A stretch of 64,000 nt of DNA from NCBI GenBank assembly GCA_963573305.1, contig OY754331.1:69429275-69493274 (forward strand), in the 5' to 3' direction. Below the pieces are notes generated by a model. It was not told the DNA's origin. It saw nothing but the letters and a program-made list of their open reading frames with translations, and did not search any database. The stretch comes from Pyrrhosoma nymphula (lineage: Eukaryota; Arthropoda; Insecta; Odonata; Coenagrionidae). How positions within the stretch are numbered: the stretch's first letter is position 1; the number at the start of each line of letters is the position of its first letter. Positions 44,111 through 55,720 of the stretch are shown here, piece after piece. The position numbers were made by a program, and so were the translations under genes.

Positions 44111-45675
44111 CAGGTCTAAGGTTCGCCTCATCAATCCTGAGACAACACTGTTACTCCTCCATTATTATAATTGCTGTAAAAGTTGAGCGTTTTTGACCTA
44201 ATCCATAAGCATGCAAAACTATTTACCTGATGTGCTATTATGTAGCTTCAAATTGACTGTTTTTATATCTTAGTCTTCACTCCTTCTATTATAAAATTTT
44301 TAAGACTTGTCTCATGGAACTCAGCTACGAACACTGGAACATGCCGTATTTTTTAATCCATGAACGATTTCTTCTTTTTCTTGACTCAACTCATCTTTTG
44401 TTTGCTGGAAATACGAAGGTTCTACCTTTTTGTCTTTGAAGTATTACATGTATGCATGATTCGCTGTGCTTCGTTTGTTATTCTAGTTGTTCCCGATTTT
44501 CTATTTTTCCCTCATTTGTGTAAATTATGCTTTTACCTGGTTAAAGATTTCTAGTCTTTTATTAATTCTTATTCATGTCGGTATTAATTTTACATGAGCG
44601 TGTTGCCTTTGATTCCTTTTCCAAATTATCTTTAAATCTTCTTGCCACTGTAAACTTCACGACTTCGTTGTGCCTTATCATATTTCCAATCAATTAATTT
44701 GATACTTTATTCTGGGCTCTAATAATTTTTTAACCGGCTTTTTTTAAAAATATTTGTCCAATATTTTCCCTCTCATGCATCAAACAAATGGTATGTATGC
44801 GTATCAGCATCTATCAAAAGTTTCCTTTAACCTCTCCAGTTTCGCAATCGACAGCGTATATAGTCTGTGTAGTGCTTTCCAAGTTTATGATATTAGTTTC
44901 ATTGCAATTTTTATATTATATGTATAAGCTATAACCCGTCAAAAACGACGGCGTCTTCTGCGGTATTTGCGTATTATCAGTTATTTTATTGCAGCGAAAG
45001 GCAGATATATAGGCTGACAAATTGCCAAATAGACATACCCAGGGAGTTATATTTTTATTTTAATATAAAAAACTACTAATTTACTTCAAGAACTAACTTT
45101 TATTTTGATTCAAAATGTCTTCACTTAATTAATAAATGCATTGATGATTTCTTTTATTAGTATGGTATTCATTGCAGCATGGTAGTTAGGATAAATATCC
45201 ATCACATATCTCGGAGAATTTATTATTTATTGATAAAAATATTTATTTATCTATTTTTATCTATGCATTATTTTTATACCACAGGCACAAAACATTGGGA
45301 TTTAAAATATGCATTACTCTAAATTGAATATTATTGGGCTCGGATCTATGATACAAATAATATCTATTAAAAATATAAAAATGCATAGAGCCCCTAGCAG
45401 TGTTACAGACTGAAAGACATGGTAATTATATTATTTGATTTATGAGTGGACACATTCCGTGGTAATTATATAATTTGGCTGTTGAGTGCTGATTAATTTT
45501 TGTTAAAACCAAATGTCAAACATATTAATGTAGTGATGCTTATTTTTTAAAAAAAAGGACTATTGTTTTATAACTTTGAGATAATTCCATATACATGGAG
45601 GCTTACGATGTATACGTTATCATTAAGTACGTTTGCGATTGCATTCGAAATAAGTTCGGAACACAATTTAACTGT
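44111..45675. other. AT-rich non-coding stretch
   Basis: No recognised feature. ggtaattatat-atttg repeats at about 45420 and 45463. Confidence 0.45.
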
Positions 45676-45678
45676 TAG

Positions 45679-46973
45679 CAGCATGGTATGTCAGGGAATT
45701 TTGAATTTCTGGAAAAGTCAGGGAATTTTCGTAACAGTCAGGGAGAAACTGGGGTAGGAAATTCTCATTATTTTCTACCATTACGTTTATCGGCCAGTCT
45801 TTTCCACCCTTTATTTCACCAAAACATTTCACCAACTAAAACTTGTGTCCATCGCTGACATGCATGGAATAAGTCCCATCAATTCGTGGCACATTCAGTT
45901 GTGAATCTTAGTTATTTAGTAGTGAATCAGACGTACAATATATCCCTTTTGCATATCCTTATTGCGATATTTGCCTAGTAATGTTAAAATTCATGATCAC
46001 AATGTATTACGCTAATCAAAAGGAATCCGAGGCTTTGCTGTTCGGAAAATATTACCTCGTATTTTTTTTTAACTTCCGAGACGTAGCTTGAGAGGTAGCT
46101 GGAGCGGCTGGAGCATACTAGCTCGTAGTAAATACATGCTTGCAGTTCTAAAATTACGAGACGATAATTATTAAAATGGTTATGTACACGTAATACAAGT
46201 ACGATGTCACGTGTAAACAAAATCTTACGCAAGATCATCTTCGATTCCCATATCCCCCTTCGTGAAACAGTAAGAAGAGCCCTCCTACCCTCCCCACCTT
46301 TCACGCTCGACGTAATTGGTGAATAGCCCCCTTAGCTCCCTCTCGAAGCAATTTTGTCAGGTCAAAAACCACCTCAAACATGATATTCCTGAATATGATG
46401 TTGCCGTTGCCAATTGCCTCCCGTCTTCGCTCGCAGTGGCGCGCTTGCGTTTTGTTTGTTTATCCAAATAGTTTTACATCGCAATTGATAGCAATACTCT
46501 TGCAATCAAGGGGTTATAACCACGTTAATCAAATTGTTATTCGCTTCTGTATGTCACTCGCGCTATCCGATTTTGATCCAGTCCAAAAACTTGGCTTTGG
46601 TTTGTATTTTTCGCGCACCCTAGTGATACCTTTGCCGGAGTCCGACAGTAAATTGGCCATTAACTTTCCCTTCGATGCGTTTTCAGTAATTCTCAGCTTC
46701 CCAGAACTACCGAGACACGACTATAATTTGGATGAGAGTTTAACTTATGAAGATATAATATATTTTTCCATTAGGATGTAGGTGCAGATTTTAATGCATT
46801 GATTTCAGCTTTTAACATTTTCTGAGTTTTGACGAAAATTTAATTCAGCAGAAATAAAATTTTCCGATAATAGGTGACCTGTTGGCGATCGGTCAGGGAA
46901 ATTGTTAAATCCATCAGGGAATATTCAGGGAAAAGTCAGGGAATTTAAAAATTTAATATCAGTAGCCACCCTG
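45679..46973. mobile_element. Putative element bounded by TCAGGGAA-repeat ends
   Basis: The left end starts cagcatggtatgtcagggaa with further copies of gtcagggaatttt and gtcaggga up to 45750. The right end (46886-46973) holds four more tcaggga words and finishes atcagtagccaccctg, whose complement cagggtggctactgat resembles the left start. TCAGGGAA-rich ends with a ...GGCCACCCTG boundary are a recurrent pattern of arthropod interspersed repeats. About 1.1 kb lies between. It includes one ATG-started 133-codon frame (46380-46781) that I do not recognise; no transposase motif is visible. Confidence 0.45.
46380..46781 (+). CDS. Unrecognised 133-codon ORF inside the TCAGGGAA element
   Basis: It starts with ATG and has balanced composition, with a hydrophobic N-terminus followed by an acidic C-terminus (YNLDESLTYEDI). 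I see no domain, signal peptide or splice context. It may be chance, part of the mobile element, or an unrecognised exon. The main reason to list it is its length in AT-rich DNA and its ATG start. Confidence 0.15.
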   Translation: MIFLNMMLPLPIASRLRSQWRACVLFVYPNSFTSQLIAILLQSRGYNHVNQIVIRFCMSLALSDFDPVQKLGFGLYFSRTLVIPLPESDSKLAINFPFDAFSVILSFPELPRHDYNLDESLTYEDIIYFSIRM

Positions 46974-47890
46974 TCATACTTACTCCAGTGGGTGCCGGAG
47001 AAACCTAATGAAAAAACGCCATCTTTAAGTGCAATTTCAATTTAAGCAACTTATGAAGTGAGAAATCAGATAAATTTAATGACCAATGAAGAAATTTTGC
47101 AGGGGTGGACAGGGGTGGGTGATCAATTGATATCACCGAGGAGCAGTGGGAAGTGGAATAACCAACGTAAGCTTCATTTTTTAGATTTTGTAGCTCGGTA
47201 GGGACATTCAAAGGTAGGAAAACTGCTCGGAAAGAAATGCGAAATGAAGACCCGGGGATAGAGACGCGTATTATATAATGGCCGTCTCGGATGTGAAGAA
47301 GGAATAATGGGACCTGTAAAAGTAAGCTGATAGGAGTGGTGAGTGAAAGGCTTTGCCAAACTTGAGATAGGATTGATTACACATGTCGGTAGATTGAGTT
47401 CATAGCCATTTTATTTATAGGAGTCTCCACATCCTAGTTTACCTGACCCTGCATACCGTAGTAAACTGAGATACATGAATCAATCGTGCTACAGTGCTTT
47501 ATTGTATTTGAATCTTTCTCATGCAACCGAGGATCAGGTCAATTGATAGCGTAGCTGTACGCTTGCTCATAAAGTTTAAATATTTGTTCTAATCAAGATA
47601 AATGACACTGTACCGTGGTAAATTAATGCATTACGTGATTGCTAGTTACTTACAATAGCGTCCCAAATTTTAGTCCAGGTATTGCCTGAAAACCCTACCA
47701 AAAAATAAAAAAACAAGTATTTCTATATTTCTAAATACTTGGGTATGTATGTACTATGTATGTAATACTTGAGTAGGACACTGACATAGGCAAATGGGAA
47801 TAAACCTCCGTATCTATATTTTAAAATAATTTTACATAATTTGTAAATTTATTCCTTCAGAGGTCTTGATCGGTAGTGGATAATGGTGGG
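46974..47890. other. Non-coding stretch
   Basis: No recognised feature. The word gtatgtatgtactatgtatgt near 47745 is a short simple repeat. Confidence 0.45.
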
Positions 47891-47969
47891 GCTAAAAGAA
47901 CACAAGTTTCATTGCAACTGTTCCGCAACCGAAACAGTTTCAAAATTAAACAGTTCTGAGAAAAACTCT

Positions 47970-48065
47970 GTTGCGGACAACTGCAGACAACAGCTAAACG
48001 CCAAACAGCGGGCGATCGATCGGCGCTGTTTGGTGTTAAGCTGTTGTCCGCTGTTGTCTGTTGCA
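47970..48065. repeat. Foldback with about 40-bp arms next to the hAT relic
   Basis: Left arm 47970-48010 and right arm 48023-48065 are imperfect reverse complements sharing gacaacagct and ccaaacagcg, with a 12-bp palindromic centre (ggcgatcgatcg). Repeated acaacagc and aacagt words continue on both sides. Similar words (aacagttgtggctgcagctg) occur at 51440-51470 on the far side of the hAT transposase, so this may be the subterminal region of that transposon. Confidence 0.75.
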
Positions 48066-48519
48066 GCGGCTGAACGGCGATCGAACATTGCTGATAGTTC
48101 TGTATTCTATGTAATAAGATATCTTTCCGTTAAACAAAGTAACAATTTCATTTAGATTCATGAATTATACTTCACAGTTTTAATTCTATCTCCTACGATG
48201 GGTGGACATTTTATGGCTAAATGAACCGCCTGCAACAGATTGAACTCCAAGATAGCTTGGGCGATCGGTCGGCCGACGTAGAGGCAATTCTGGTAGTTTT
48301 GAATCCTGACACCGACAGTGTACGCAGCGCCATGCAGACACAAACAGAGTCTCCTGTATGGCATTCTCAACACTACTCCCTTACCTAATAGTCATATGGC
48401 AATCCAGAGGGTTCTGAAACAACCAGAGAGTGAGCGCATTGACCACTACTCCCGTACTTCTAGCTGTCAAAGACACTGCTCAATGTTAAGTACATCAAAT
48501 ACTTACGTTCAAGTTATTT

Positions 48520-50277
48520 TTCCTGTGTTGGTGAGAAATACGGTGATTATGTGTAAACGAAGAAAAAAAAGCTCTTTTTGGAGCTATTTTTCAGTGTTTG
48601 ATGCCAATTTAAAAATAGCCAAGTGTGATTTGTGCGGGTTAACTACGTCCTACAGATCTACCATAACGAACTAAATAAACCATAAGTCAAGAAGGCACCC
48701 AACGGTGAACATGCAAGTGAACAATGTTGGTGAGATTAGGAATCGAATTGAAGAGGAGGTAGTAACCAGCCATCCAAGAAACGAAGGCACAAGTAAGCAA
48801 TATATGGAAAATGACAATGTAACAGTTCATGTGCAGGGCCTCCCCCATTGTTCCAGTACTAGTCTTCACCTCACCAGTGATGGTTTATGTGTGAAACGAA
48901 CAACTATGGGTAGTTAAGTGACGAATAAAATCAATTACAGCCAGAAGAAGGAAATCGGTAAAGCACTACTTGGGCTATTTACACACGATTTTCAACCCTT
49001 ATCCGTCGTTGAAAACAGTGGCTTCACAAATTTTGTGAATGCCCCTAAATCCTTCCCATGAATTGCCTAACAGAAAAAATATTTCTACTAGTTTGATCAC
49101 AGAAGCTTACGAAGAGTGTAAGCTAGTTGTATTAGAGAACATATAAAATGTCAGCAATGTATGTTTAATGACAGACTGCTGAACTTCCAGCGCTAGCGAA
49201 AATTACCTGCCAGTGTCAGCACACTAAATAACTGATGACTTAAAAGTACAATCAGTTCTCCTTGATTGTGTCCAAATGTTAGGGTCGCACACCAGCGTAA
49301 ATTTAGCCAACGAATTAAAAAATATAGTAAACTCTTATGGCCTTTTAAAAAAAGTACTTTGTGTTGTTTCTGTCAACGCTAAAAAATATTTTAAAAGCCA
49401 TAATAGACCACCTGCAATTGCAGCACTTTTAATTCTTTGATCATTCACTAAATTTAGTTGTGGATGATGCACTTTAGTTGATAATACCACTACACGAAAA
49501 AGTCAAACACATAGTTTATCACTTCAGACGAAGTACTTTGGGCACAGAGAAATTCTAAAATTTCAGAAAGATTTGGTAGTGAAGTTTCCTGAAAACTGAA
49601 ACAGGAAGTCTCAACACGTTGGAACTCTACGTATTATATGCTAGAAAGAATCACTCTTCTGCAAGACGCTGTATAGAGCACGGTTGCTCTATTACTGGAC
49701 AAAGAAATTCCGATATTAACCCGCGAATAATGCCGTATTTGTGGTGAGCTCTGTAAAGTTCTCAAGCCTTTCAAGGAAGTCACAAAGAAAATTAGCGGTG
49801 AAAACTATGTGACTAGGAGCACGGTATTAGTATTTGTAAAAGGTTTGACATGTATGCGTGAAACTTCTACAGAAACCCTTTCATAAGAAAGTGTTACTGG
49901 TAGCTCGCTCACTTCTAGATGGTCTTTCGTCTAGATTTCCTAGGTCGGAGCACAATAAGCTCACAAGTATTTCTACATTCCTCGACCCTAGGTTTAAGTT
50001 GCATGTGTTTTCCGTGGCAGCTAAGCAGGAAGCGGAGGAGCATGGAACAAGGCTTGCAACCGCTGAGTACGACCGGCAAATGGCGGTAAATGTTGAGCTA
50101 CAGACACCAATCCCTGAGGATATCCCAGAGATCAGAGATAAAGTGGATGCCGATTTATCAATGTACGCCTTTTTGAGTGTTGCCCTGGAAAAGGCCCAGT
50201 CTTCTGGAACTAAGACCTCTACTGATATAATGGAAATACAGAGGTATTTTGAGGAGGCAGTAATTCCAAGGAACTAG
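48520..50277 (+). pseudogene. hAT transposase with BED zinc finger (ZBED-like), degenerate
   Basis: A hAT transposase would cut and paste its own element. In order: a BED-like finger with SSFWSYFSVFD and KIAKCDLCG (48570-48650); a linker with VNNVGEIRNRI; LLGLFTHDFQPLSVVENSGF (about 48960-49030), the typical start of the catalytic region; LLDCVQMLGSHTSVNLANEL (about 49260-49320); and a C-terminal 139-codon open segment with LTSISTFLDPRFK (about 49945-49990). It also has the ALEKAQSSG...EIQRYFEEAVIPRN dimerisation-side end. Stops and shifts separate these blocks, and the usual DNAANIVKA catalytic block reads VSVNAKKYFKS. It is certainly inactive. Confidence 0.85.
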
Positions 50278-51170
50278 GACCCTCTTCAATGGTGGGCCAA
50301 CCGGAATCATGCATATTCAATTTGATGTAAAATTGTGAAAGAACGATTTCACATGGTGGCAACGCCGGTGCCATGTGAGAGAATTTATCAAGAACAGCAC
50401 TAATAATCAATGAACAGCGCACGAAGCTTACTAGCAACAAAGTTCGACAGTTGGTTTTCTTGAATGCCAATGTAAGATTGTGTAAATTGTTAAAGAATTT
50501 TCCGCGACCATGAACATTTTGATAGATCCTGTCATTGCAGTTCCTCCAGCTAAATAGTATATTTCAGATTTTATTATTAAATTAAAAGTAGTAATTTTCA
50601 GTTTATTTTTAGTGTATTTTTCGGACAAGTTAATTTTATTAATTTTTTTACTGGAAGACTTTTCTTTATTCATAGTATCTACTCATTTGGTTATAATGTG
50701 CTAAATACGCTTGTTACAGGGCTATGAAATTTTTGGTATTAATCGACCAATGTAATTGTAATTCCTCAAGGTAATATTTATGTTTTTCATTTCATTTATT
50801 AAAAAAAGCAATTAATTTTTTTTCTGGGAAGTTTATTTTATGTATTTTTGCACAGGAAGACTGTTGAATTTATTTGTAGTTTTTACTTATTTTTTTGCGT
50901 CATGCTACATGTTTTTTAAGCTATTATCAAAATTAAGTTCATTTGTATATTGAGCTTGAGGTTGTTTTATTTCCTTCACTCAATAAATTTGATACATAAC
51001 CTGTTGTGCCCAAAAGGATATTTTTAAGCTATAAAAAACATTATTTTGTGGAATTTAGGTTTACAGACAATAGATGTTTTGAATTAAATACTTACCTGCA
51101 TTTTTTACTTAATAAGAAATAACTGTTTCGTTTTGATTCGTGTAAGCTATTTCTTAGTTTCCATTTTAGT
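50278..51170. other. AT-rich stretch inside or after the hAT relic
   Basis: T-rich sequence without coding signal. It is probably 3' non-coding sequence of the transposon. Confidence 0.35.
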
Positions 51171-51490
51171 CTGTAGTTTAAATTCTATCGGCAGTGATGG
51201 TCGGACAGCTAAGTGTTGGCTAAATAAACCGGCAACCGCCTGCAACAGACACAAACCCAACGAATTTTTGCTCATAACCAAGTCGCAGCCACACGTGCTG
51301 TGCAACTGGAACAGAATAGAAGACGTAACAGTCAGCTTCAACTATTAGTTGCCGCTGCACAGAACAGCGCAACGGCGTGGCTGCGGAACGACTACGAAGC
51401 TAACCTGTTGTTTGGAACAGTTATTTGATACATTTGTCTGACCAAAACAGTTGTGGCTGCAGCTGTTTCGCTCCGACAACACTTTATTTC

Positions 51491-52285
51491 ACCACTAGTA
51501 GTGGACTCAACTACCATTCACTTGCCGTCAACTACCATTCAATTGCGCAAGCCTTCACAGGCTTGGAAACCTTTTGTTGCGTACCGAAAACATATTTTGC
51601 CTCCTTTTAGCCAAAATACTTTCATAATCACTAGTTAATTCAGCGTCCTTGATCGGATGGAATTTTGCTTTGCTATTGTGAGATTATATGAGGAAAAAAA
51701 ACGTTTAATATTATGTTATTTTGAAATTACATATTGAAAATCCATTTTATTTCACTACTTTTACCCTGTCGTATGCGTTAACATTTTTAAAATATTATTT
51801 CTGATGCCTCACAAATTATTTCGAATGATGATATTTCACATGCTAACAATCTCTAAGGTTCTTCAATGAAAGTGTTATTGAGAAGTATCAAGTGGCGTGA
51901 ATTGCGACGCAGATTACTATGTAATGATATTTCCTCATAATTAGCCATTCAAAGATTATTTGACCGTAGCCCTCCATTCTAACCTGTACTTTGAATAAAA
52001 ACTATGGAATTCCTATTTTCCTATTTTAGCGGCAAAAAAATTGATCATTAGGATGTGCATGTTTATAAACACCAACATACGAATATTTCCTTAACTAATT
52101 AATGACAAAATCCAAAAGGTGAAAAATCCGATGCCGATTGTGAAAAATGTGAATGGAGATCAGTCTGTTAGGGAAATATATTTGCTTCTGTTACTCCGGA
52201 AGTACTTCTGCACTAAAATTGAACGAATTAACACGAGTAAAAGTTACTTTTCACTATTTATGGTAGAAGAGCTTGTGCGTTCCAA
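51491..52285. other. AT-rich non-coding stretch
   Basis: Near 51500-51545, actcaactaccattca is followed by gtcaactaccattcaattg, a short direct repeat. Otherwise featureless. Confidence 0.45.
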
Positions 52286-52516
52286 TGACCCCTATAGCTG
52301 GACTGGCAGGAGCAAATACTATTGCTCCTGGTAGGGCCACCCATGCCAGATAGGTCGAAGGGTAGGAGCCAGACTAAAGGTAGTTCCGTGATGGTGTCAC
52401 GTTAAAACTACCGTTGAGTGGCGTGGAAATACCTCTCAACTATCACTTCCTAGAATGTAAAGTCATTCACAGGGAATTGATTCCTGGCAACTACGGGACG
52501 CCGCCCACTAGGGTGG

Positions 52517-53430
52517 GTGTCGTGCCCGGCAGCGGGGGAGGCAAGGCCTCCGCGGTCGTCATCACACGAAATCCTAGCACAGCAGCATCATCATCGGCGG
52601 AAACAAGGGGTAGGAGGGAGAAGAAGAAGAGAAAGAGAGAGGAGGAGGAAACCAGTGATAAAAATAGGAACTTGGAACGTAAGGACCATGATGAGGGCCG
52701 GGAAGCTTGAAAATATTAAACAGGAAATGGAAAAAGGAAAAATAGATGCTTTGGAATTGTGCGAGGTGAGATAGAAGGATAGCGGGGACTATTGGAGTGA
52801 TAGCTACAGGGTAATCTATAGTGGGGGAGATGAGAGTCAACGTGGGGTAGGTATGGTATTGAACACAAAATTGGGGCTGAGGGTGGTAAACATTGATCAG
52901 GTGAGCGGCAGGATAATATTGGGAGAACGAAAAGCACGCCCGACGAATTTCGTACTGGTCCAGGTATACATGCCTACAAGCAACCATAGGGAGGAAGAGG
53001 TGGAAGAGGTGTACGAGCAAGTAGAAGAAATAATTAGAGAAGTGTCGGGAAAGGAAAACCTGATAGTGATGGGTGACTGGAATGCAGTGGTGGGGAAAGG
53101 AAGGGACGGATTGGAAGTGGGAGGGTTTGGGCTAGGAAGAAGAAATGATCGCGGTGAAAAGACAGTTGAGTTTTGTAGAAAAGATAAATTAGTAGTGACA
53201 AACACTTGGTTTAAACATCACCCCAGGCGTAGGTACACATGGAATTTGCCGGGTGATGCTGGGATATAACAAATTGATTATATAATGGTAAGGCAGAGAT
53301 TTAGGAACTGTGTAAAAAACTCGCGTAGCTATCCAGGGGCGGATGCGGACTCAGATCATAACTTAGTGATGATGAAGTGTGAAGTTAGATTCAAAAGGCT
53401 TTGTAAAGGTAGGAAGATAAAGTGGTGGAA
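52517..53430 (+). pseudogene. APE-like endonuclease domain of the LINE
   Basis: The exonuclease-endonuclease-phosphatase fold nicks target DNA to prime reverse transcription. Visible blocks are KIGTWNVRTM (52658 on), ALELCEVR (metal-binding Glu; the next codon, normally Trp, is TAG), VVNIDQVSGRIILGE, VMGDWNAVVG (catalytic D-x-N), TNTWFKHHPRRRYTW, and QIDYIMV with DSDHNLVMM (the S-D-H catalytic end). A second stop interrupts before QIDYI. Catalytic residues are recognisable, so decay is mainly by nonsense changes. Confidence 0.85.
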
Positions 53431-55644
53431 CCTTGAAGCATTGAAAGGGTTGAAAAGAAGGGAATACCAAGAGCTTGTAGAAAAGAACATAGGTGAAGCA
53501 AAGCGGATGGGAACAATAGGGAGAAGATGGGAGATTATAAAAACAGGCGTCGTTGGAGCGCCAGAGAAATCAATAGGAACGGTGGAAAAGAAGAGGGTTA
53601 AGAGTCTGTGGGTAACGGAAGAAATAATTAAGAAAATGGAGGAGAGAAGGATATGGAAAAACGTCAACACCGACGTAGGCAAGAGGAAGTACAAGTAATT
53701 GAATAATAAACTCCGGCGAGTGACCAATCGGGCAAAAGAAAACTGGTGGAAGGGACAATGCGAGGAAATGAAAAAAACTGCTGGAGGAGGGGGAAGTGGG
53801 CGCTTTGTGCGCCAAGGTGAAAATTTTATCGGGTGGTAAGGGAGGGCAAACGATACCCAAGGTTAAGGACAAAACAGGGAAGATATTAATCGAGCAGGAA
53901 GATATCCAGGAAAGGTGGAGAGAATACGTAGAGGAGCTATATGACAGCGAGAATAGACCATTTAGCCTAGATCTAGAGCCAATTTTGAGGATACCGGGAC
54001 TAGCCATGGTAGTAACCTGTATGGAGTCACCCGCCAGTGCACATAAGTGCTATATTCCGAGGGATCCGGGAATCGGGCGAAATCGAGGGATCCGGGTTCG
54101 GATCCTGGTCAAGGTGAGTGATTTTTCCTCTGTGGAATATAGATATATAAGATGAAGGAACAATAAATAAGGATAACATAGGACCAGAGTTACTTGACAG
54201 CGAAATAGAGAGGGCATTAAGAGAGATGAAGGGTAGAAAAGCCGTGGGAACCTACCTGCGGAGCTACTGAAGACTAGGTAGTAAGGGGAGAGAATCATTT
54301 TTCGAACCTATTCGTAGGATCTACGAGGAAGGAGTATGGCCAGAGGAATTCGTGAAAATAGTATTACTACCTATCCTGAAGAAGAAAAAAGCGTCAGAAT
54401 GCGAGGAGTATAGAACAATCAGTTTAATTTCGCACGCGGCAAAAGTTTTACCTAGAATAGTAAATAGAAGGTTGGAGAGCAGACGAAACTATTATTTAGG
54501 CGATGACTAATTTGGGTTCAGGAAGGGGAGGGCCACCAGAGACGCGATTGCGGTAATAAGGACACTTATAGAAAGAAACATAGAGTATAATCAGGATGTT
54601 TTCGCTTGCTTTGTGGATTTATAAACGGCATTTGACAGAGTAAACTGGGAGAAACTAATGCAGATAATGGGGAAAATAGGAATAGATTGGCGTGATAGGA
54701 GACTCATCCGAAACTTATATATGGGGGTGAGGGCTCAGGTGATGGTAGCTGACGGTGAATCAGGGTGGGCAGTTATAGGTCGTGGGGTGCGGAAAGGGTG
54801 CCCGTTGTCGCCTTTGCTTTTTAACATCTATGCTGAGGAAACGGTAAGAGAAGCATGGGAGGAACTAGATGTGGGAATGAAAGTAGGATACCAGTGGATA
54901 AAGTCGGTAACATTCGCGGACGACCAGGCGTTGGTCAGTCGGTCATCGAAAGGATTGAAAACTTTAGTAGATGCACTGGAAAAGCAGTGCGAGAAATGCG
55001 GGATGAAGATTAATAATAAGAAAAAATAATTAATGAGATTCTCTAGGACTAAGAAAGTGAGGCTGGTGAAAAGAGTAGGAAGTCACAACCTGGAGCAAGT
55101 AGAACAATTTTAATATTTGGGTAGTACGCTAGAAGAAACAAGACATAGTAGCAAAGACGTTAGGAGAAGAATAGCTCTAGCGAAGGAATTGTTCAATAAT
55201 AGAAGTAAGCTGATGACGGGGACCTTAAGTAAGGATGTAAAAAAGAGGCTGGTGAAGAGCTTGATATGGAGTGTGGCGTTACATGGGGCATAAACGTGGA
55301 CCTTGAGAAAGGAAGACGAAAATAGGCTGAAGGCTTCCGAGATGTGGGTGTGGAGGAGGATGGAGAAGGTGCGTTGGACGGAAAGGAAGACAAATGAGGA
55401 AGTGCTTCACATTGTGGGCGAGGAGAGGAAACTTATAGATGAGATTAGAGGAAGGCAGGATAGGTGGCTGGAAGCGGTAATGAGGGGCGATGGTTTGCTG
55501 AAGGCCGTGATAGAGGGTAGGATATTGGGTAAGCTGGGAAGGAGAAGAGAGAGATTAGATTTTATGGACGGGATGAAGAAAGGTAGGACTTATGCTGAGA
55601 TGAAGAAAGAAATACTAGAGGTAGAAAGGGCACGGCACGTGTAA
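53431..55644 (+). pseudogene. Reverse transcriptase and C-terminal domain of the LINE
   Basis: After the linker (GKILIEQEDIQERWREYVEE, 53880-53935) and the SINE insertion come GPELLDSEIERAL (RT block 0), a frame-disturbed LPAELLK, and KIVLLPILKKKKASECEEYR (block 2). FGFRKGRATRDA, FVDL-stop-TAFDRVNW (first catalytic Asp), RGVRKGCPLSPLLFNIYAEE and TFADDQALV (catalytic Asp pair) follow. The C-terminal region has MWVWRRMEKVRWTERKTNEE, HIVGEERKL and RWLEAVMRGDGLLKA. From 54300 to 55644 one frame holds throughout, with stops arising by substitution. Confidence 0.88.
53983..54155 (+). mobile_element. SINE inserted into the LINE RT linker
   Basis: Between SENRPFSLDLEP and DNIGPELLDS, contiguous in related LINEs apart from a short linker, lie about 170 bp with pol III-like features. 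These are ctagccatggtag (box A-like, about 53999-54011), gggttcggatcc (box B-like, about 54088-54099), then tggtcaaggtgagtga, an A/T-rich end and the repeated gagggatccggg. The distance between boxes is too long for a plain tRNA head, so it looks composite. Related sequences occur at 39515-39640 and 39690-39800. Confidence 0.7.
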
Positions 55645-55720
55645 CAGTCCGTTGGATATTCTCTGGCTTTCATCATAACCTACTTCTAACCGGTAGATTA
55701 CTATAATAAATGAATGATAC

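Larger units (their letters stand above)
47890..51490 (+). mobile_element. hAT-family transposon relic (limits approximate)
   Basis: A degenerate hAT transposase (48520-50277) is bracketed by aacagt/acaacagc-rich sequences at about 47890-48070 and 51340-51490. In addition, 48178-48240 and 51172-51250 are direct repeats of each other (tttaattctatc, gatgg, ggctaaat-aaccg, ccgcctgcaacaga). I could not define hAT-type terminal inverted repeats or an 8-bp target duplication, so the limits are guesses. The internal direct repeats may be remnants of two nested copies. Confidence 0.5.
52288..55720 (+). mobile_element. Near full-length APE/RT non-LTR retrotransposon, dead, with SINE insertion
   Basis: About 3.4 kb from a structured 5' UTR to a 3' UTR. 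The 5' UTR has hairpin aggagcaaatactattgctcct at 52309-52330 and the phrase agggccacccatgcc; the 3' UTR ends aataaatgaatgatacc. The element encodes, in order, an APE-type endonuclease, RT and a C-terminal region on the plus strand. It carries at least ten in-frame stops and a few frameshifts, plus a SINE at 53983-54155. The clade is not assigned; the GTWNVRTM...GKLENIKQEM endonuclease start is common to RTE-like arthropod LINEs. It is a different family from the CR1-like copies. Confidence 0.88.

Noticed and set aside
52288..55720. Active LINE
   Set aside because: Many in-frame stops, frameshifts in the RT linker and a SINE insertion rule out activity.
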